A DNA stretch of 64,000 nucleotides from Fimbriimonadaceae bacterium (lineage in GTDB: Bacteria; Armatimonadota; UBA10988), in assembly GCA_020850355.1 (NCBI GenBank), contig JADZEX010000028.1, positions 1 through 64,000 of the forward strand, written 5' to 3'. The translations under genes were made by a program, and so were the position numbers. Under the pieces are notes generated by a model. It worked only from the letters and a program-made list of their open reading frames with translations. It had not been told where the DNA came from and did no database searches. Shown piece by piece: positions 34,005 to 46,182 of this stretch (positions are counted from its first letter, which is position 1; each line of letters starts with the position of its first letter).

Positions 34005-37000
34005 TCAGCGCACGACCACCGCGGCGGAGCCACGGATCTGCCAGCCGTCGGCCTGTCGCGACAGCCAGGCACTGGTCGCCACGGTGGCCTGATCGCCCGG
34101 ACCGAGGTCCAGCAGGCGCAGCTCGTCGCCGACCTGCAGCCCGCTCGGGTCGGCGACCTCGAGCTCCAGCGGCTGGCCGTGCCGCATCGCGGTGACCCGC
34201 GTCTCACCGCGCGGACCAACCAGGCGCTTGCCGTCGAAGAACCCCGTCGTCGCGCCGCCGACCACGCTGCGGGTGTACTCGTGCAGCAGATCCGAGTGGA
34301 TCAGCTTGCCGCCCGGCCGCGCGCTGACCTCCAGGCGTCCTAGTTCGACCGACTGCTCGCCCAGGTCGAGCCGCGTGCCGCCGCCCAGGGCGCGCAGACC
34401 GGCCAGCCGGTAGCCCGAGCTGCGGCTGTACTCGGCGCGGCTGAAGATCACCTCGCTGCCGACCAGCTCAGCGGGCCAGCGGCCGTCCAGGTCGATCTGG
34501 TGCGTGGCGGGATCGACCGCCGTGACCGTCGCCCGCCAGGCGGGTGTCGTTGTCAACGTCAGCCCGGCGCCCTCCAGGCCGGCGCAGCCGACCAGGGCGA
34601 CCTGCTGCAGATGGCCCGCCACGGCGCTGAGGTAGACCACCCCGCCGCGCCAGCGCAACTCACCCAGCGGGCTGCTGACGCGGCGTTCGACGGTGTCGAG
34701 CGCGGCGCTCAGCAGGACCTCTCGGCGGTCACCGCGCTGCCAGGCCACCGCCAGCGGTGCCGGCTCGCCGCCGCCGGTGACGGCCAGGCGTTGCGCGCCA
34801 CGGACCAGCGGACCGCGCTCCGCCGCGGCCGCGGCGACGGGGGCCAGGCGGAGCGCCTGCAACCCGAAGATGCCCGCCGGCTGGCCGGCCGCCAAGGCCA
34901 CGCGAACGGTGTGCCGGCCGGCGGCGAGCTGGTGCCGGCCGAGCGGGAACCGCTGCTGCGGCCGGGGCTCGGCCGAGCGCAGGTCGATCGGCGCACCGAC
35001 CGGCGCGCCATCGAGCTGCACCTGCACCGTGGCGTACGACTTGTAGCAGAGCGCGGTCAGCTCGAGCTGATGCTCACCCGCGGCGGTCACCTCGATGGGG
35101 AACTCGACCCCCTCGCCCGGCGCCGCGCGGACCAGCAGGTAGCCCGGCCCGTAGCCGCTGCCAACCACCGGCGGCTGCGGCGCCACGGCGATCGCCGCCA
35201 GGTCGGCGACGCCCAGCGTGCCGGCCGGCAGGGGCACGGCGCTGGGCGTCAGAATCGTCGCGAACCCGCTGCTCAGCCCCGGCGCCGTGGCGCGGCGGCG
35301 CCAGAGGACGTAACTGGCGGCCGGCAGGCGCGGGTAGAGCCCCGGCGCATCGGCCACGATGGCCTGGTCGCCCGGCTCCGCCAGCAGGTGTGCGGTCAGT
35401 TCGGCGGCGTTCTCGCCGCCGAGCCGCCAGGTCGCCTGCCACGGCCCATTGGCCGGACCGCTGCGCGGGTTGTCGAAGAAGCCGTAGCCGTTGCCCGGCG
35501 GCGGGTTCCAGTAGGGTTTGCCCGGATACCCGCGCAGGTCGCCATCGGGCAGTTGCAGGGGGGCCCAGCGCTCGCCGCCGGCGGCCAACGAGGCCGGCTG
35601 CACCGGCTGCAGGGCCACCCCGGCGACGCTCAGGTCGCGGCTGCGGACGCCCAATGTCCAGTCGTGCTGCCGCCCGCCGGTGACCCGGAACAGGTCGACC
35701 AGAATCTGGTCGGCGCCAGCGCCCACCAGCGCCACCGTGCGCCGGTACTCGCTGACGCCGAGCGACCCGTAGCTGGCCGGGGAGTCGGCCTCGATCACCT
35801 GCAGGCCCGGCAGGCTGGCGAACAGGTGCAGGCTACCGCCCGAGCCAGGCCCGCGCTGCGGCTGCTCGTCGACCGTCACCAGACAGTGGCTGGCGGTCTG
35901 TCGGGCCCAGCCCACCTGGGTGTGCGTCGAACCGAGACCGTAGCCGATTTCGTAGGTCTGCTGCCAGCCGTTGGCGTAATAGAGCAGCCCCAGATCGTCG
36001 AGATGGCCGTGGTTCAGCGACGGCCCGAACCGCAGGACAGCGGCTTGCGCAGCCGAGCCGGCGCCGTCGCGCAGGATCGCCAGGCCCTTCTGCCCCATCA
36101 CCCAGGAGCCGCGCAGTTGCTGCTCGAGGGCGGCCGGCAGGGTCGCCGGGCCGGGCGGCAGCGGTGCGGTGTAGTAGGCCCGCCAGCGCGCCGGCAGCAG
36201 CCCGCGGCTGGCCTTGCCGGTGCTGTTCAACCAGCGTAGCAGGGTCGCGAACTCGTCCTTGGCGGCGCCCTGGGCCGCGGCGTGAAGCTCCTCGGCAAAG
36301 GCGTAGTCGGCGCCCGCGATGCCGGGCTCGACGGTGAGCTGCGTGACGTCTGGACTGCTGTCGCCGTAGTTCGGATCGTGGCCGGCGCAGCGCACCACGG
36401 CGGAGGGCAGGCGGTAGAAGCTCCGGAAGCGCGGGTCGGCGACGGGGTCGTAGCCCGCCGGGCAGTCGGCGGCGCGCCAGTGGCGCAAGGGGCCGAGGAA
36501 AGTCAGGTAGAGGTCGCGGGCGTGGATGGCGTAGCCCAGCGAGGTCTCGTAGTAACGCCCGTCGCGGTCGCAGTTGTTGGCGATCATCGCCTGCAGCGAG
36601 GCCGGCCCCTGCCAGGCGCGGCGCACCCACGGGCCGACGTTGAGCAGCGCCCCTGCCGCCAGCGCCCCGCGCAGGTAGTCGGCGTGACCGTTGTGCAGCA
36701 ATCCGGCGAAGGTGTGCTCGTAGCAGTAGTAGCCGCCGTCCAGGATCAGGTTGCGGTCGATGTTCTCGCGCCGGGTCAGGCCGGGCCGGCTGAAGCCGCG
36801 CCGGTCAGCGGTCTGCACGGCGCGCAGTTGCGGCGTCGGACCGGCCGGCCAGGTCGCCTCCAGCGCCGGCCGCAGCGAGGGCCGGTCGAGGGCCGCCGAG
36901 TTGGCGATCAGGTCGCGCGCCTCGACATAATGCACCAGCACCCGCGCCACCTGGTACCAGGGCCGCGCGAAGCGTCCGCTGGGGGGTGAGCTGGGGTAGT

Positions 37001-37604
37001 CCCAAGAGCCGGCCGACGACTCCGGGTAGACGCTGGCCAGCAGATCCAGGAAGAAGGCGCAGCGGTCGGCGTACTTCTCATCGGCGGTCAGCACGTAGGC
37101 GTCGGCGAGTTGCTCGCAGGCCACCGTCCACTGCTCGGTGACCCAGGCGTTGAAGCTGCCGACGAAGTAGTGCAGCCGGCCGTCGGCAGCGCGGTAGCCG
37201 CGACCATCGTCGGGGCATTGGGCATTCGGGAAGACCTGGCCGTCGGTGGTGCGAACCTGGCCGGGCTGTTCCCAGGAGCAGTTGGCGGCGCCCCAGGTGC
37301 CCCAGGTGGCGCCGTTGCTCGGTGCGCCGGTGAAGCCGTAAGCGTAGCACGCCCCTGGCGGCGGCAGGAACGCCCGCCAGGCGGCCTCGTCACGGCGCAG
37401 CCAGAACTCGGCGCGTTGCAGGAGGTCCTGCCGCCACTGCCGGCCCCAGGCGGTGGTCGCCGTGTTCTGTCGCGCCCGCTCCAGGTCGGCGGGCGTGTGA
37501 TAGACACACGGGTAGACCTCCCGCCGGCCGACGCTGAACTCGCCAGCGGCCTGCGGCGTCGCGGCCAGGGTCGAGAGGGTGCCCAAGAGGAAAGCGGTCA
37601 GCAT
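34005..37604 (-). CDS. Secreted heparinase II/III-like polysaccharide lyase, large
   Basis: This 1199-residue protein has a signal peptide (MLTAFLLGTLSTLAATPQAAG). An alpha/alpha toroid region covers about 40-480. The heparinase II/III beta domain follows, with the hallmark 'SLNHGHLDDLGLLYYANGWQ' near residue 530. A beta-sandwich region contains 'GEHQLELTALCYKSYATVQV' (carbohydrate-binding-like), and the C-terminus has short beta repeats. Family members cut uronic-acid-containing glycans by beta-elimination; the substrate is not predictable. The protein is much longer than typical heparinases (about 650-750). It lies 59 bases after the HtrA-like gene and may be the last gene of the ECF-sigma operon. 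Confidence 0.8.
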   Translation of the reverse strand: MLTAFLLGTLSTLAATPQAAGEFSVGRREVYPCVYHTPADLERARQNTATTAWGRQWRQDLLQRAEFWLRRDEAAWRAFLPPPGACYAYGFTGAPSNGATWGTWGAANCSWEQPGQVRTTDGQVFPNAQCPDDGRGYRAADGRLHYFVGSFNAWVTEQWTVACEQLADAYVLTADEKYADRCAFFLDLLASVYPESSAGSWDYPSSPPSGRFARPWYQVARVLVHYVEARDLIANSAALDRPSLRPALEATWPAGPTPQLRAVQTADRRGFSRPGLTRRENIDRNLILDGGYYCYEHTFAGLLHNGHADYLRGALAAGALLNVGPWVRRAWQGPASLQAMIANNCDRDGRYYETSLGYAIHARDLYLTFLGPLRHWRAADCPAGYDPVADPRFRSFYRLPSAVVRCAGHDPNYGDSSPDVTQLTVEPGIAGADYAFAEELHAAAQGAAKDEFATLLRWLNSTGKASRGLLPARWRAYYTAPLPPGPATLPAALEQQLRGSWVMGQKGLAILRDGAGSAAQAAVLRFGPSLNHGHLDDLGLLYYANGWQQTYEIGYGLGSTHTQVGWARQTASHCLVTVDEQPQRGPGSGGSLHLFASLPGLQVIEADSPASYGSLGVSEYRRTVALVGAGADQILVDLFRVTGGRQHDWTLGVRSRDLSVAGVALQPVQPASLAAGGERWAPLQLPDGDLRGYPGKPYWNPPPGNGYGFFDNPRSGPANGPWQATWRLGGENAAELTAHLLAEPGDQAIVADAPGLYPRLPAASYVLWRRRATAPGLSSGFATILTPSAVPLPAGTLGVADLAAIAVAPQPPVVGSGYGPGYLLVRAAPGEGVEFPIEVTAAGEHQLELTALCYKSYATVQVQLDGAPVGAPIDLRSAEPRPQQRFPLGRHQLAAGRHTVRVALAAGQPAGIFGLQALRLAPVAAAAAERGPLVRGAQRLAVTGGGEPAPLAVAWQRGDRREVLLSAALDTVERRVSSPLGELRWRGGVVYLSAVAGHLQQVALVGCAGLEGAGLTLTTTPAWRATVTAVDPATHQIDLDGRWPAELVGSEVIFSRAEYSRSSGYRLAGLRALGGGTRLDLGEQSVELGRLEVSARPGGKLIHSDLLHEYTRSVVGGATTGFFDGKRLVGPRGETRVTAMRHGQPLELEVADPSGLQVGDELRLLDLGPGDQATVATSAWLSRQADGWQIRGSAAVVVR

Positions 37605-37663
37605 GGCGCGCTCCGCCGGATCGGGTTGGCCGGGTCGCGCGCGGTTCCTTGGCGATCCGCTGG

Positions 37664-39469
37664 CTACCGCCGGACGGCCGCCAGGAACTCGGCGATCAGC
37701 GTGCCGGGGACTGCCAGCGAGATGTCCGGCCCGGGCTCGCCGGCGCTGATGCTGCCGAAGGCCACGCCCACCAGGCGACCGTCCAGATCGACCACAGGCC
37801 CGCCGCTGTTGCCGGCCGCCAGCAGACCGTCGAGCTGCAGCTCGGCGCCCGGCGCAGCCGCGAGCTGGCGCCGCTGGCCGCCGACCACGGTGACCGTCAC
37901 GGAGCGTTCCAAGCCGTGGGGGTGGCCGACCAGCACGACCGGCGCGCCGACATTCGGGTAGCCCCGGTACGGGGTCAGGTGCGGCAGGTCGCTGGCCTCG
38001 ATCCGCAGCAGCAACAGGGCGCCCGTGCCATCGACGCCGACTCGGCGGCAGGCGAACTCGCGACCGTCGGCCAGCGCCGCGCGGAGCTGGGTGGCGCCCT
38101 GCAGGACGGTCGCCGGGGAGGTCACCAGGTAGCCATCGGCGCTGACCAGCGTGCCGGCCAGCAGCAACTCGCGCTCCTCGTCGCCACGCTGGACGCGGGC
38201 CCGCAGCACCACCGCGGCCCGGCTGGCCACCGCGGCCGCCGGCTCCACGCGCTTCAACTCGTCCAGCTTGAGGCTCCGACTCGGCGCCAGGTTCGGATAG
38301 CCCCCTGGCGGCAGACTCGTCTGCTGCGCGAGCGGCCGGGTGGCTGGCGCCGGGGCCGCGGGTGTCCCACCGCTGGCGCCCGGAGCAGTCGGCCGCGGCG
38401 CTGGCGATGGGCCACCGCGAGTCGGCTCGTCCAGCTCGGTGTCGTCGGGATCAGCAGGCTCGCCGCCCGCGCTGGCGGAGCCAGTGGCGGCCGGCGCCCC
38501 GCCGCTCGGCACGCTCGACTTGGCCGGGCTGTCGGCGGGCAGCACCCGCAGCCGGTCGCGCGCCTGCAGGGGCAGTTGCTCCAAGGCGGCCCGGTCGCGA
38601 AGCTGCCGGCGCTCGACATTGCCGTCGGTCCCCAGCCGGCTCAGCTCGACCGGCCCGCTCCGCGGTAGACCGGCCCGTCGGAGGGCCTCGGCCGCGGTGG
38701 TGCCTTCCTGATAGGCTTGCGTCTCGGCCGGCCCGGCGCCAGCCACGGCGACCTGCCCTGGCGGGGCCACCGGCGGCTGGTACTGGTCGAACAGCAGGCT
38801 GCCGCCGGCGGGCACCAGGCGCAGCACCAGCCCCAGCAGCGGCGCCGCCGACTCGACGGTCTGGTTGCCGACGCGGCCGCGAAAGTTGACCTCGACCTGT
38901 TGCTGGCCGACCGCGACCTGCTCGGAGCTGGCCAGTAGCACCAGCAGCGGCTGCTCCCAGGCCAGGGTCTGCTGCAGCCCGACCGCCTGCTGCACGAAGC
39001 TCGGCGCCCCGACCGGCAGGTTGTTGGCCTGCGCCAGCGGCTCCTGGCCGGTGAACTGGATCACCTGCAGGTTGAAACTCAGCCGGGCGCCGGTCTTGCT
39101 GAAGGTCGGCCGCGCGGTGATGTGGACAGCGGCCGGGTTGACCACCGCCACCGGCTGCGGGCGTCCGTCACGCAGCGCCAGGTAGGTCAGCTCGCCCGAC
39201 CCGAGCGGCAGATGGATCGCCGGCTGCCCGTCGAGGGTGGTCGCGCCGGCGACCACCAGGCGGCCGCGCTGGCCGTCGAAGAGGCCGGCGAGGGCCTCCC
39301 GCGGGACATTCGGCACCAGCGTGACGCCGCGGCGGGCATCGTGCAGCACGGTCTGGTCCGACAGCACCAGCCCGGCGGCCGGCGGAATGAAGACCGCCGC
39401 TTCGAGGCGCGGCCCGGCCGCCGGCCGGGTGGCCGCCAGGACCGCCAGGGCCATCCAGTGCCAGATCAT
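37664..39469 (-). CDS. HtrA/DegP-like protein lacking catalytic His and Asp
   Basis: This 601-residue protein has a signal peptide (MIWHWMALAVLAATRPAAG). Residues 20-320 are beta-rich and unassigned, and a Pro/Ala/Gly-rich linker covers about 330-405. The C-terminal domain aligns with HtrA proteases: Ser555 in 'LAAGNSGGPVVDLDGRLVG', and 'SADGYLV' then 'TSPATVLQGA' where active enzymes read 'TNAHVVxGA', so the His is absent. The Asp strand 'DxxtDLAvLKI' reads 'VDGTGALLLLRI', so the Asp also seems lost. It is probably a pseudoprotease, perhaps a sensor or scaffold. ATG 39469 overlaps the anti-sigma stop (ATGA). Confidence 0.75.
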   Translation of the reverse strand: MIWHWMALAVLAATRPAAGPRLEAAVFIPPAAGLVLSDQTVLHDARRGVTLVPNVPREALAGLFDGQRGRLVVAGATTLDGQPAIHLPLGSGELTYLALRDGRPQPVAVVNPAAVHITARPTFSKTGARLSFNLQVIQFTGQEPLAQANNLPVGAPSFVQQAVGLQQTLAWEQPLLVLLASSEQVAVGQQQVEVNFRGRVGNQTVESAAPLLGLVLRLVPAGGSLLFDQYQPPVAPPGQVAVAGAGPAETQAYQEGTTAAEALRRAGLPRSGPVELSRLGTDGNVERRQLRDRAALEQLPLQARDRLRVLPADSPAKSSVPSGGAPAATGSASAGGEPADPDDTELDEPTRGGPSPAPRPTAPGASGGTPAAPAPATRPLAQQTSLPPGGYPNLAPSRSLKLDELKRVEPAAAVASRAAVVLRARVQRGDEERELLLAGTLVSADGYLVTSPATVLQGATQLRAALADGREFACRRVGVDGTGALLLLRIEASDLPHLTPYRGYPNVGAPVVLVGHPHGLERSVTVTVVGGQRRQLAAAPGAELQLDGLLAAGNSGGPVVDLDGRLVGVAFGSISAGEPGPDISLAVPGTLIAEFLAAVRR

Positions 39470-40416
39470 CGCGCTGCCTCCGCCCCGCCCGCCGCGACCT
39501 CGGTCGGCCAACTCTCGACCACCGCGGCGGTGACCCGCAGGCCACTGCCGCCAAACTCCTCGCGCGGTGACGCCGCCGTGGCCGCCGCGGTCTCGGGCCG
39601 CGGATCGCGCTCGGCCAGGGCCGGCTCGGCCGCGTCGTCGCCCGCCGCCCGGAGCGTGAACGCGCTGCTGCTGTGGCTGGTGACCCGCGGCGCGGCCAGC
39701 GCCACGACCACCAGGCTGTCGGCCAACCGCGCAGCAGGCTCGCCCGCCCGGCGGGCCGGCGGCGGAGCCACAACCCGGGGCCGCGGCACGGTGCGGCGGT
39801 AGGCCGGCCGGACGGCGGCCATCCGGACCGGGGACGCCCGGCGCGCCCGGCTGGTCGCGGGCCGGGGCGACGGTCGCCCGGTGACCTGCCGGGTGGTGCT
39901 CGGCCGCGCCGTCGCTGGGCGGGCCGCCGCCACCCGCGGTGGCGCGGCAGCGGGTGGTACGGGGTCCGCCTCCGGCGGCGGCGCAGCGACCGGCGCAGGC
40001 TCGGCCGGCAACTCAGGCTCGGCCGGCAACGCGGCGATGGTCGGGGCCGGCCGCCCGGCGGCGGTCTCGCGCAGGTCACGGTCGCGCAGCCAGAGGCCGC
40101 TGGCGAAGACGCCCAACAGCAGACAGGCCCCGACTCCGACCCCCGCGGGGCGTAGCAGCCAGCCGAACCAGCCGGCCCGCGCCGGCGGCGTGGCGATGGC
40201 TTCACGAATCGCGGCGCGGGTGCTGTTGAGGAGCGCGGCTGGCGGTTCGGGCGCGACGTAGGCGGCCAGCAGGTCGTCGACGGCGGTCACCGCCTGCCAG
40301 TCGGCAGCGCACTCGGGACATGCGGCGAGATGCGCCTGGAACGCCGCCTCGCGGCCGGGGTCGACCCCGTCGCAGGCGAACTCTTCCATCCACAGCCGGA
40401 CTTCCCGGCACCGCAT
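39466..40416 (-). CDS. Zinc-finger anti-sigma factor
   Basis: This 316-residue protein has an N-terminal ZAS zinc-binding motif H29-x3-C33-x2-C36 ('HLAACPECAADW') with upstream Cys3 and Cys15 as possible fourth ligands. One membrane helix (about 82-110) follows, then a long Ala/Pro/Arg-rich periplasmic region. It should bind and hold the ECF sigma factor encoded immediately upstream; TGATG joins the two genes. The low-complexity periplasmic part may be the sensing or protease-target region. Confidence 0.85.
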   Translation of the reverse strand: MRCREVRLWMEEFACDGVDPGREAAFQAHLAACPECAADWQAVTAVDDLLAAYVAPEPPAALLNSTRAAIREAIATPPARAGWFGWLLRPAGVGVGACLLLGVFASGLWLRDRDLRETAAGRPAPTIAALPAEPELPAEPAPVAAPPPEADPVPPAAAPPRVAAARPATARPSTTRQVTGRPSPRPATSRARRASPVRMAAVRPAYRRTVPRPRVVAPPPARRAGEPAARLADSLVVVALAAPRVTSHSSSAFTLRAAGDDAAEPALAERDPRPETAAATAASPREEFGGSGLRVTAAVVESWPTEVAAGGAEAAR

Positions 40417-40976
40417 CAGTGGTCCTCCGAGCTGCGGCCGTCGATATAGCCGGCCAGCAGCTCCCGTAAGCGCTTCTTGCCGCGGAACACGTGCTGTCGC
40501 ACGGTCACCGCCTCAATCTTCATCACCGCGGCGGCTTCCACCGCCGTCATGCCCTCCAGCTCCACCAGCACCATCGCATCGCGTTGCTGCGCCGACAGTT
40601 GGCGGATCGCCGCCCGGACCTCGCAGCTCAGCTCGTGACGCTCCAGATCGCCTGCCGGGTTGTCGGGCGCCGCCGGCTCGGGGCCGGCCTCGTCCAGCGC
40701 CACCGTCTCGCGCGGCTGTTCGTGGCGACGGTGGCTGTGCGCCCGGTTGGCGGCGATGGTGTAGAGCCACGGCTTCAGGGGGCGCGCCGGGTCGAAGCGG
40801 TCAAGGTACCGCCACGCCCGCACGAACACCTCCTGCGTCACCTCGGCGGCATCATCCGCCGAGCCGACGAGGTGCTGCACGAAGCCAAACACCGCGCGCT
40901 GATAGAGGCCGACCAGCTCGTCAAAGGCCAGCGTGTCGCCCGTCTGCGCGCGCCGGACCAGGGCGGCTTCATCCAC
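40416..40976 (-). CDS. ECF RNA polymerase sigma factor (RpoE-like)
   Basis: This 186-residue ECF sigma factor has region 2 in 'AFDELVGLYQRAVFGFVQHL' with 'DDAAEVTQEVFVRAWRYLDRF' and 'KPWLYTIAANRAHSHRR', and region 4 in 'LSAQQRDAMVLVELEGMTAV' with 'VTVRQHVFRGKKRLRELL'. It is first in an operon with its anti-sigma and an HtrA-like protein, so it probably directs an envelope or glycan response. Start: ATG 40976. The 145 bases upstream to yraN should hold its (auto)promoter; no consensus is claimed. Confidence 0.92.
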   Translation of the reverse strand: MDEAALVRRAQTGDTLAFDELVGLYQRAVFGFVQHLVGSADDAAEVTQEVFVRAWRYLDRFDPARPLKPWLYTIAANRAHSHRRHEQPRETVALDEAGPEPAAPDNPAGDLERHELSCEVRAAIRQLSAQQRDAMVLVELEGMTAVEAAAVMKIEAVTVRQHVFRGKKRLRELLAGYIDGRSSEDH

Positions 40977-41121
40977 CGTCGGAGCCCGCCCAGCCGTCGC
41001 CCGTCACCATCGATACCTCGCTCGTCGAGTCCCTGTTTACCCCGGCACCCCGATTCCGAAGATCGGCGGCGGGAGCCCTGACTGTAGTCTGACACCCGAT
41101 CCGGCCCCCGGCGCCGGCCGC

Positions 41122-41499
41122 TCAGGCCGAGTGCCGGAAGGCGTCCTCGAAGACCTCGAGGCACGGCCGGCCGCTGCCATCGTCGAGGGTGATCGCCACG
41201 ACATCGAAGCGGAGCGGCACCTCGTCGAGTCGCTGGGCCAGCAGCCAGGCGTCGGCCAGCCGCGACAGGCGGCGCTGTTTGGCGGGGTGCACCGCCAGCT
41301 CCGGCCCGCCCCAGGTGCCGTCGGCGCGGGCCTTGACCTCGACGATCACCACCTCCCCGCGGTGCCGGGCGATCAGGTCGATCTCCCCCAGCGGGCAGCG
41401 CCAGTTGCGGGCGATCAGCCGATAGCCCCGCCGCCGCAGTTCGCGCCAGGCGGCGTCCTCGGCGGCCTTCCCAAGCTGGTGGCGGCGGTCCTCAGACAT
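41122..41499 (-). CDS. yraN: YraN/UPF0102 family protein
   Basis: This 125-residue protein has a Holliday-junction-resolvase-like nuclease fold by family: 'GKAAEDAAWRELRRRGYRLI', 'NWRCPLGEIDLIARHRGEVV' and 'VEVKARADGTWG'. The Glu/Asp/Lys positions of the nuclease motif are kept. Function in the cell is unknown. It overlaps rnhB by eight bases, the usual rnhB-yraN pairing. Confidence 0.92.
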   Translation of the reverse strand: MSEDRRHQLGKAAEDAAWRELRRRGYRLIARNWRCPLGEIDLIARHRGEVVIVEVKARADGTWGGPELAVHPAKQRRLSRLADAWLLAQRLDEVPLRFDVVAITLDDGSGRPCLEVFEDAFRHSA

Positions 41500-42178
41500 C
41501 GTCGAAGAGGCTCAGTTGCACTTGCTGCCCGCGGCACTTCGCCGGCGGCAGCGGTGGCGGGTCGGCCAGCAGCTCGCGGACCGGGCCGAAGCTCGTGCGA
41601 TGCACCGGCGACGGCCCAAGTTGCCGCAGCGCTGCCAGGTGTGGCGGACAGGGATAGCCCTTGTGCTGCGCCAGGCCGTAGCCGGGGTAGAGCCGGTCGA
41701 GCTGCCCCATCAGCTCGTCGCGGGTCACTTTGGCGATGATGCTGGCGGCCGCGATGCTGCGACTGCGCCCGTCGCCGCCCACCACGGTCTCTTGCTCGCA
41801 GGCCAGGCCCGGCAGGCGCTGGTTGCCGTCGATCAGCACCACCGCCGGCGGGGCGAGGAGTCCGGCAATCGCCCGGCGCATCGCCAGCAGACTGGCCTGC
41901 AGGATGTTCAGCCGATCGATCTCCGCGGGCGAGGCGTAGCCGACCCCGACCGCCAGCGCCGTGCGGCGGATCGCGTGGTACAGACCGGATCGTGTCACTG
42001 CGTCAAGCTTCTTGGAATCGTTGAGACCCGGCAGGTCGGCCTCCGGCGGCAGAATCACGGCGGCGGCCACGACCGGCCCGGCGAGCGGGCCCCGGCCCGC
42101 CTCGTCGCAGCCGGCCACCGGGCGGTAACCGGCCGCCAGCCAGCGGTTCTCCAACGTCAGGTCCGGCCGGCTCGCCAT
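41492..42178 (-). CDS. rnhB: Ribonuclease HII
   Basis: This 228-residue protein shows the type-2 RNase H signature: '[20 protein letters not shown]' with the DEAGRG motif, 'LNDSKKL', 'VLIDGN' and '[15 protein letters not shown]', then '[10 protein letters not shown]'. It nicks RNA in RNA-DNA hybrids and misincorporated ribonucleotides. ATG 42178 is taken because the upstream frame codes no conserved sequence. The C-terminus is extended by about 20 residues. Divergent from acnA. Confidence 0.95.
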   Translation of the reverse strand: MASRPDLTLENRWLAAGYRPVAGCDEAGRGPLAGPVVAAAVILPPEADLPGLNDSKKLDAVTRSGLYHAIRRTALAVGVGYASPAEIDRLNILQASLLAMRRAIAGLLAPPAVVLIDGNQRLPGLACEQETVVGGDGRSRSIAAASIIAKVTRDELMGQLDRLYPGYGLAQHKGYPCPPHLAALRQLGPSPVHRTSFGPVRELLADPPPLPPAKCRGQQVQLSLFDDV

Positions 42179-42251
42179 CGTGCGCTCCGCCCGGCAGAGT
42201 AGCAAAGGGACGGCGCCAAGGCAAACGCGGCAGCCCGGGCAGGAGCAGCAG

Positions 42252-44927
<2,676 letters not shown>

Positions 44928-44931
44928 ACGC

Positions 44932-44969
44932 CCGGGAGCCGGCGCCGCCCCCGCGGCGCCGGCTCCCGG
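44932..44969 (+). terminator. Perfect 17-bp stem terminator after acnA
   Basis: Bases 44932-44948 pair with 44953-44969 around a CCCC loop, beginning four bases after the acnA stop. No T-run. It also serves the convergent prepilin gene. Confidence 0.8.
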
Positions 44970-44988
44970 AAGGTCCCCTCGGCCAGCG

Positions 44989-45801
44989 TTACGGCGCCCA
45001 GGTCCCAGCGGCCATCGTGAAGTTGCAGAAGGGGCTGTAGAGCCCGGACGGGATCTGCACGAAGAGGTCGCTCACTTTGACGGCCTTGCCATGCCCGTCG
45101 GCGTAGGCGACGTTGGCCATGTCGTTGTGCCGGTCGCCGCGGCGCTGGTCACCGGGCGGCAGATTGAGGCCGATGCCGACATCGTCCCCACCACCGAGCG
45201 GTCCGCTGCCGAAGAAGCGCAGCGGATTGTCCGATCCGTCGACCATCGGGCAGACGCCCCAGCTATCCATCACCAGGTAGGTCGTCGCCGGGCTCTGCAT
45301 CGTGTCGGCGTTGCGGTTGTCGTTCTTGCTGGTGCTCCAGGGCGCCCGGGTCTTGCAGATGCCCTCGTAGTTGAACCCGTAGTGGCCCCAGATCTCACGG
45401 ATCGGCAGACCCCCGACGGTGTTCACGTAGCGCGGGGCGTTGCGGAAGTTCTGGTCACCGCTGGGGCAGAAGAAGACCTGGCTGTTCTTGACGTAGGACA
45501 GCCAGACCGTCTGCCAGTAGTAGGCCTCGGCGTAGCCGCGGTTCGGCACCGCCTCGCCCAAGACGTTCTGCCCGATGTTGCTGGCCGAGCTGGCGGCGCG
45601 GCTGAGGAAGCCCTCGTAGTCTGAGGCGTACATCAACGCCGCCTTGCCGATCTGGTTGAGGTTGGACAGACACGACGCCTGTCGCGCCTTCTCCCGCGCC
45701 TTCGCGAAGACCGGGAACAGGATCGCTGCCAGAATCGCGATGATCGCGATCACCACCAGCAGTTCAATCAACGTGAAACCAAGCCGTCGTGAGGCTCGCA
45801 T
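44989..45801 (-). CDS. Prepilin-type H-X9-DG domain protein
   Basis: This 270-residue protein has '[18 protein letters not shown]', '[20 protein letters not shown]', a middle Cys in '[10 protein letters not shown]' and the C-terminal '[20 protein letters not shown]'. It is third in a row with a small membrane protein and another prepilin gene (46875-44989), with short gaps, so the three are probably one operon. It is probably a minor pilin or secretion-linked surface subunit. Confidence 0.87.
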   Translation of the reverse strand: MRASRRLGFTLIELLVVIAIIAILAAILFPVFAKAREKARQASCLSNLNQIGKAALMYASDYEGFLSRAASSASNIGQNVLGEAVPNRGYAEAYYWQTVWLSYVKNSQVFFCPSGDQNFRNAPRYVNTVGGLPIREIWGHYGFNYEGICKTRAPWSTSKNDNRNADTMQSPATTYLVMDSWGVCPMVDGSDNPLRFFGSGPLGGGDDVGIGLNLPPGDQRRGDRHNDMANVAYADGHGKAVKVSDLFVQIPSGLYSPFCNFTMAAGTWAP

Positions 45802-45821
45802 GGGGGTCTCCCTGAGGGCGG

Positions 45822-46172
45822 TCAGTCAGCCGCGCCGACCTGGGCTGGCGACTGGGGGGTGTTTTCCGGCACGCCCGCTGCCGCTGGCAAGACGGGCTGG
45901 TCATGCCGCTCGCTGAACCGCCGGTTCTGCTCAATCTCTTCCTGCATCGGGTCCAGGCTGGCGGGCTGCTGATCGCCGACCGGCACGTCTTCCTCACCGA
46001 CCACCCGTGGCATCTCGACGCCCACGCGGCGCGGTTCACTGGTCAGTGCCCGGCCGCCGACGAAACCAAGTGCGAGCACCAGGGCCACCAGGGCGGTGAC
46101 GATCAGAGTCGGGCCGACCGGCAGTTGCCGTCGCAGGACGCCCTGCGGTTCGCTGTGGGTTGGCTGTGCCAT
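45822..46172 (-). CDS. Small single-pass membrane protein between two prepilins
   Basis: This 116-residue protein has a basic/polar N-terminus, one helix (about 21-42: '[19 protein letters not shown]') and an acidic, Pro-rich exposed tail. No family is recognised. Spacing of 10 bases from the upstream prepilin and 20 from the downstream one indicates co-transcription; it may anchor or guide those pilin-like proteins. Confidence 0.6.
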   Translation of the reverse strand: MAQPTHSEPQGVLRRQLPVGPTLIVTALVALVLALGFVGGRALTSEPRRVGVEMPRVVGEEDVPVGDQQPASLDPMQEEIEQNRRFSERHDQPVLPAAAGVPENTPQSPAQVGAAD

Positions 46173-46182
46173 CGGGATCCCC

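Noticed and set aside
34005-37604. Alginate lyase as a specific substrate call for the heparinase-like protein
   Set aside because: The fold is visible but nothing in the sequence sets the substrate.
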